This document shows positions 5,850 to 9,114 of a stretch of 9,114 nt of DNA, piece by piece (position 1 is the first letter of the stretch; each line of letters begins with the position of its first letter). Both the position numbers and the translations under genes were made by a program. The stretch spans positions 1 through 9,114 of the forward strand of contig JALOBR010000006.1 of assembly GCA_023228195.1 (NCBI GenBank), read 5' to 3'. Origin of the DNA: Candidatus Omnitrophota bacterium (GTDB lineage: Bacteria; Omnitrophota; Gorgyraeia; Duberdicusellales; 4484-171). The notes beneath the pieces were generated by a model. It was not told the DNA's origin and ran no database searches. It saw only the letters and a list, made by a program, of their open reading frames with translations.

Positions 5850-7234
5850 TATTTATCCATTCAAAGATGAAGAAATTAATTTCTGCTTACTTGGATAACG
5901 AAGTAAGCGAAAAAGAAAAGAATCTGGTAGAAGAACACCTTAAAAAATGTACTTTCTGCAGAAAGTACTGTGAAAATTTACGGAAGCTTTCTTCTGCCTT
6001 AAACAAATATATAGAGGAGGACCTGTCGCCTGATTTAGAACAGCGTATAAAGAAGAACTTTTTAGGAGAAAAATATAAGGGGGTGGCTAAAATGAAGAAC
6101 AAAAAACTGATATTCGGTATCAGCTCCGGGGCTTTGGCTATCCTTATAATGTTCGTGTTCGTGGGGCATATTTATAATTATGCTAAACGCTCTGTTTGTG
6201 GGATATACAATGAATCAAGCGGTGTAATGGGCTCGCAATATTCGTCGGATTTATCTTTCGCGCGGAAACAGCCTAGGGCATTTTCTGTTTATAACGCAAA
6301 CAAGGCTCGATCAACAACCGGCAATTTTCCTGCCATAACCGCTCTTAACGGTTCTAAAGCAAGAGAATACGAAATGGTTCAAGATGATGAACCTTGGATA
6401 ACAACCACAGATAATTCTTCTGCTGGATGGAGAAGTGGAATTGGCGGAAATTATCAAAGCAAACCCCTTTCTGTTGCGGCTATTAAAAGCGCGGCAAATG
6501 AATTGTCTCAAGAAGGGCCTATTGTGATAGTTGAACCGTATCTTCCGGCTACAGGCAAGGAAGATAAATTAATTCGTAACGCTGATGCAACGCTTGAGGT
6601 GAAAGACATCCAGAAAGTCTATGATGAAATAGTAAAAATCGGAAAAGGAAAAAATGGCTATCTTGCCGCGGCTAATTTTAATGAATCAGCAAATGGCAGG
6701 GTCAACGCGCAAATTATACTGCGCGTGCCAAAAGAGAAATTCGAAGAAACCATCGATGAGGTAAGAAAGCTCGGCCAGGTAAAAAGATTTGATATACATA
6801 GCGTAGACGTGTCGCAAGACTATAACGCTCTTGTATCAGAACTTAATACCATTAAGACTGTCTATGACAAAATCGCAGATAAACTTAAAGAAAAGAAAAC
6901 AGACATCCAGCAGGCGATAAGATTAGAGTCTGAACTTACACCGATTGCAAAACGCATAGCGGCTATAAGAAATAAGATTTCCGAATACGACAATCTTATT
7001 TCCGTATCCACAATTACAATTAATCTTTACGAGGTTTCCTGGAAATTAATGATTCAGGAAAGCGTCAAGGAAACAAAACAGCGCTTTGTCGCATTTGTTT
7101 CAAGCTTGCTTAAGAATTCAATAACTTTGCTTCCGCTATTGGTAATAATTTGCGTGGTCGTTATAGTTTGCGTTGTGTTAACAAAAAAATTGGTCAGCGC
7201 AATTAAAAACATTTTTACCAAAAAAACTTCGTAA
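5846..7234 (+). CDS. Transmembrane zinc-finger anti-sigma factor with DUF4349 domain
   Basis: This is the likely regulator of the overlapping ECF sigma factor. Residues 5-38 form a zf-HC2/ZAS-type site, H5-x25-H31-x3-C35-x2-C38, with the typical LISAYLDNEVSEKE helix between. H5 occupies the position usually held by Cys and supports the ATG at 5846 over the one at 5867; GGAGG (5834-5838) also fits. Helix 88-110 is a membrane span and about 426-446 a second, giving a cytoplasmic finger, an outside domain and a short basic cytoplasmic tail. Residues 111-240 are a Ser/Gly/Asn-rich linker. Residues 241 to about 446 match DUF4349: IRNADATLEV, RVPKEKFEETIDEVRKLG and DVSQDYNALVSEL, then a coiled-coil-like stretch (about 330-385). 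Inference: the outer domain senses an envelope signal and the finger holds or releases the sigma factor. A strong terminator follows. Confidence 0.9.
   Translation: MIFIHSKMKKLISAYLDNEVSEKEKNLVEEHLKKCTFCRKYCENLRKLSSALNKYIEEDLSPDLEQRIKKNFLGEKYKGVAKMKNKKLIFGISSGALAILIMFVFVGHIYNYAKRSVCGIYNESSGVMGSQYSSDLSFARKQPRAFSVYNANKARSTTGNFPAITALNGSKAREYEMVQDDEPWITTTDNSSAGWRSGIGGNYQSKPLSVAAIKSAANELSQEGPIVIVEPYLPATGKEDKLIRNADATLEVKDIQKVYDEIVKIGKGKNGYLAAANFNESANGRVNAQIILRVPKEKFEETIDEVRKLGQVKRFDIHSVDVSQDYNALVSELNTIKTVYDKIADKLKEKKTDIQQAIRLESELTPIAKRIAAIRNKISEYDNLISVSTITINLYEVSWKLMIQESVKETKQRFVAFVSSLLKNSITLLPLLVIICVVVIVCVVLTKKLVSAIKNIFTKKTS
5949..5968. repeat. Perfect 20-bp palindrome inside the anti-sigma gene
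   Basis: The half-site GTACTTTCTG (5949-5958) is followed immediately by its exact reverse complement (5959-5968). It covers the codons of the C35-T-F-C38-R-K-Y segment of the zinc site, about 100 nt after the start codon. In random sequence, about 0.009 such 20-bp palindromes are expected in a window of this size (9114/4^10). It may be an mRNA hairpin, a protein-binding site or chance. No function is asserted. Confidence 0.9.
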
Positions 7235-7263
7235 ACATTCCTGCATGATAAGCGTTCCTGTAT

Positions 7264-7301
7264 AAAGGGAAGGCCTAAAGCCTTCCCTTTTGTATTTATT
7301 T
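7264..7301 (+). terminator. Rho-independent terminator after the sigma/anti-sigma operon
   Basis: An 11-bp perfect stem (7264-7274 AAAGGGAAGGC with 7280-7290) closes a 5-nt loop CTAAA and is followed by TGTATTTATTT. It begins 30 nt after the anti-sigma stop codon and separates this operon from the channel operon, which has its own promoter downstream. Confidence 0.9.
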
Positions 7302-7315
7302 CCCGGTAAATTGGC

Positions 7316-7343
7316 TTGCATTTTTATTAAGCTACTTTATAAT
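7316..7343 (+). promoter_or_regulatory. Sigma70-like promoter for the MscS operon
   Basis: A perfect -10 TATAAT (7338-7343) is preceded after 16 nt by TTGCAT (7316-7321), a weak -35. A start of transcription near 7349-7350 would give a leader of about 136 nt. The promoter lies just downstream of the terminator at 7264-7301. Confidence 0.6.
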
Positions 7344-7350
7344 AAAAATG
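7319..7350. repeat. 11-bp inverted repeat over the MscS promoter
   Basis: CATTTTTATTA (7319-7329) is the exact reverse complement of TAATAAAAATG (7340-7350), with a 10-nt spacer. The right arm contains most of the -10 box and the left arm overlaps the -35. The placement would suit a repressor operator, but the arms are very AT-rich, so chance is a fair alternative. Confidence 0.5.
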
Positions 7351-7485
7351 TCGAATACAATCTGATACACAAAATATATGCAATGGGTCCGGAAATATAT
7401 TCATATTTTCGGAGGTTTTGTAGATGGTCGGGTTGCCATCTGAATTTGAATCCAGGCAACGGTTTTCTTGTTATGAGGTGTTAAA
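7350..7485 (+). promoter_or_regulatory. Structured 5' leader of the MscS gene
   Basis: No convincing gene is present here. Hairpin A pairs 7388-7398 with 7403-7413 (11 bp including one G-U, loop ATTC). Stem B pairs AGATGG (7422-7427) with CCATCT (7436-7441). Stem C pairs GTTGCC (7432-7437) with GGCAAC (7455-7460) and is followed by GGTTTTCTTGTT. B and C share 7436-7437, so they exclude each other, as in attenuators. The ribosome binding site GAGGTG (7475-7480) lies 5 nt before the ATG. I could not match it to a known riboswitch; the c-di-AMP ydaO class was considered but its core is missing. Confidence 0.4.
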
Positions 7486-8538
7486 ATGGAAAGATTAGCA
7501 AACGTTTTTTCTCAATTATCACAAGTGGTAATGCCGCTGGCAGTTTTTATTGTTGTTTGGCTTATGGGTTATCTTGTAAGAAAAATCGTATTTATTAGGG
7601 TCGCACGCTGGGCGCAAAAAACAAAATCTCAGATTGATGATATAATTCTGGATTCTATTAAAACGCCTTTTATCATATGGTCAATAATGCTTGGAATGTA
7701 TCTTGCGCTTCAAGTCTCAAAATTATCGGAAAATGTCGCAGATATCTCCGGTAAAGCGTTATTGGTGCTTGGAATATTTTCGGTTACCTTAGCCTTGGCA
7801 AATATTACAGCAAGATTAATACAAACCTATTCGCAAAAGATAGAAGGGGTTGTTCCGGGTACTTCCCTTACAAAAATTATAGGCAGAATAATTATCCTCG
7901 TAATAGGTGCATTGGTAATACTTAATACCCTGGGTGTTTCCATAACGCCTATTCTTGCAACCTTAGGCGTGGGCGGCCTTGCCGTTGCTTTAGCCCTTCA
8001 GGACACCCTTTCAAATCTTTTTTCCGGATTCCATGTGCTTATGGCAAGGCAGGTACGAATAGGAGATTACATAAAACTCGATAGCGGTGAAGAGGGTTAT
8101 GTTACGGACATAAACTGGCGCACCACTAAAATAAAAATGCTTCCCAACAATGTGGTTTTGGTCCCTAATGCTAAACTTGCTCAGGCAATTATAGTAAATT
8201 ATTACCTTCCTGAAAAGGAAATGGCTGTGTTGGTTAATTTGGGCGTTCATTATAAAAGCGACCTGAAAAAGGTAGAACGTATTACCTGCGAGGTTGCAAA
8301 AGAAGTAATGAGGGAAATAACTGGCGGTGTTTCTGGGTTTGAGCCATTTATACGCTATAATACTTTTGCAGATTTTAGCATAAATTTTACGGTTATTCTA
8401 AGAGCGAAAGAATTTGTGGACCAGTATTTAATTAAGCATGAATTCATAAAAAGGCTGCATGAGCGTTATAATTCGGAAAATATAGTTATTCCTTATCCTA
8501 TACGAGCGATAAATTATGAACAGGAAGGTGTGAAATGA
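7486..8538 (+). CDS. MscS-family mechanosensitive ion channel
   Basis: The 350-residue protein should form a homo-heptameric inner-membrane channel that opens under membrane tension and releases solutes on osmotic downshock. Hydrophobic helices lie near 12-31, 60-78, 91-112 and 131-149. The pore helix (about 152-185) has the family's Gly/Ala-rich pattern: ATLGVGGLAVALALQDTLSNLFSG. The beta domain follows: RIGDYIKLDSGEEGYVTDINWRTTKIKMLPNNVVLVPNAKL (191-231). The alpha/beta vestibule ends in the typical IPYPIRAINY (335-344). It has one or two more helices before the pore than E. coli MscS, like many mid-sized family members. The start is fixed by GAGGTG 5 nt upstream. Its TGA overlaps the ATG of the next gene, so the channel and the sensor-like protein are probably made together. 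Confidence 0.93.
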   Translation: MERLANVFSQLSQVVMPLAVFIVVWLMGYLVRKIVFIRVARWAQKTKSQIDDIILDSIKTPFIIWSIMLGMYLALQVSKLSENVADISGKALLVLGIFSVTLALANITARLIQTYSQKIEGVVPGTSLTKIIGRIIILVIGALVILNTLGVSITPILATLGVGGLAVALALQDTLSNLFSGFHVLMARQVRIGDYIKLDSGEEGYVTDINWRTTKIKMLPNNVVLVPNAKLAQAIIVNYYLPEKEMAVLVNLGVHYKSDLKKVERITCEVAKEVMREITGGVSGFEPFIRYNTFADFSINFTVILRAKEFVDQYLIKHEFIKRLHERYNSENIVIPYPIRAINYEQEGVK

Positions 8539-9114
8539 AGAGGCTTCTGTTGTTTATTTTGCCTATTCTAACCATTGTTTCCATAGCTTTTGTTCTTTTT
8601 GGGATAATCCAGGTTCGTTTTGAGGAGGAAAGATTAATGGATGATCTTAAGAGGAAAGCAAAAGCAATCGCGGAAAGCGTTGAACTATCCGTGAGGAATA
8701 TTCTTTTAAACGATGATCTACGAATGGCCAATCGGCTTGTGGAACGTTTTCAGAAACGTGAGAGGCTCCAGGGCTGTATTATTTATGATAAAGAAGGAAA
8801 AATTCTGGCTATCACAGAAAGAATTTCCAAATGGCAGGATGAAGGGAAATCCTACATACGGGAGGTTTTAGCAAGTAAGCAGCCGTATGCCGGATTAGAA
8901 AAACTTGAAGAGTATTCCGTGTATGGTTATACTTTGCCGGTGCTTGATGAAGAGGGTAATGCTCTTGGCGCGGTTGAGGTTATTTATGATACCTCGTATG
9001 TTTTTATGCGTCTTACGGATTTATGGAAACGTATAAGTTTACCGCTTATTGTATTATTGTTTTCTATAATAGTGATTGGCATTCTAGTGCAAAGACAGAT
9101 ATTTATTATGCCGG
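8535..9114 (+). CDS. Membrane sensor-type protein, N-terminal part (3' end outside the window)
   Basis: The ATG overlaps the MscS stop codon (ATGA), with AAGGTG (8525-8530) as ribosome binding site. The 193 visible residues show a short cytoplasmic start, a membrane helix (about 4-25), an extracytoplasmic domain (about 28-165) and a second helix (about 167-186). The outside domain opens with a charged helix (EEERLMDDLKRKAKAIAESVE) and continues into a PAS/Cache-like pattern: GCIIYDKEGKILAIT (80-94), YGYTLPVLDEEGNALGAVEVIYD (130-152). This is the input half of a signalling protein. A HAMP linker probably follows. The output domain is unseen: histidine kinase, diguanylate cyclase and methyl-accepting protein are possible. 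From memory of similar N-termini, a sensor-fused trehalose-6-phosphate synthase is also possible and would fit the osmotic neighbour. That last idea is inference. Confidence 0.8.
   Translation, partial: MKRLLLFILPILTIVSIAFVLFGIIQVRFEEERLMDDLKRKAKAIAESVELSVRNILLNDDLRMANRLVERFQKRERLQGCIIYDKEGKILAITERISKWQDEGKSYIREVLASKQPYAGLEKLEEYSVYGYTLPVLDEEGNALGAVEVIYDTSYVFMRLTDLWKRISLPLIVLLFSIIVIGILVQRQIFIMP

Noticed and set aside
7388..7462. tRNA or c-di-AMP (ydaO) riboswitch in the MscS leader
   Set aside because: TTTGAATCC resembles a T-arm and GGTTGCC...GAATCC recalls ydaO, but there is no cloverleaf with a matched acceptor and no conserved GGAGGAACC-type ydaO core.
7290..7484. 64-codon open frame on the + strand before the MscS gene
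   Set aside because: It starts inside the terminator stem, crosses the promoter and leader hairpins, has no ribosome binding site, and its product resembles no protein I know.

Overview
The window looks like ordinary chromosomal DNA of an anaerobic, Gram-negative-type bacterium of low to moderate GC. All genes lie on the + strand. Anaerobic life is suggested by an acyl-CoA dehydratase activase-type protein and a B12-dependent (class II) ribonucleotide reductase. The large activase fusion, the zinc-finger/DUF4349 anti-sigma factor, and an MscS channel followed by a membrane-anchored sensor resemble uncultivated lineages such as Omnitrophota. That placement is a guess from gene style, not a proof. 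There is no transposase, integrase, phage gene, CRISPR array, tRNA or rRNA.

Layout. (1) 2-967: the 3' end of a gene that begins before the window, the C-terminal domain of a 2-hydroxyacyl-CoA dehydratase activase-related protein. (2) 1033-1554: a small secreted protein of unknown function with its own promoter and almost no 5' leader. (3) 1598-5068: a tight four-gene block of lone receiver-domain response regulator, VanZ-like membrane protein, NrdJ and RluA-type pseudouridine synthase, with gaps of 4, 8 and 21 nt. (4) 5051-5212: a repeat element made of inverted CACAGATAA units around a 12-bp hairpin; it overlaps the end of the pseudouridine synthase gene. (5) 5262-7234: an ECF sigma factor overlapping by ATGA with its membrane anti-sigma factor (H-x25-H-x3-C-x2-C zinc site, two membrane helices, extracytoplasmic DUF4349). 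An ECF-like promoter precedes it and a strong intrinsic terminator follows. (6) 7316-9114: a promoter, a roughly 136-nt leader with potential hairpins, an MscS-family channel, and an overlapping sensor-type membrane protein that runs off the window end.

How the genes may work together. The sigma/anti-sigma pair looks like an autoregulated envelope-stress switch. The MscS channel and translationally coupled sensor suggest an osmotic or envelope-tension module. The four-gene block joins nucleotide reduction and RNA modification to a kinase-less receiver and a VanZ protein, and its logic is not evident. The most unusual non-coding signals are the nested inverted-repeat element at 5051-5212, a perfect 20-bp palindrome over the zinc-ligand codons of the anti-sigma gene, and the structured leader before the channel gene. 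I do not see a clear undescribed multi-gene system.
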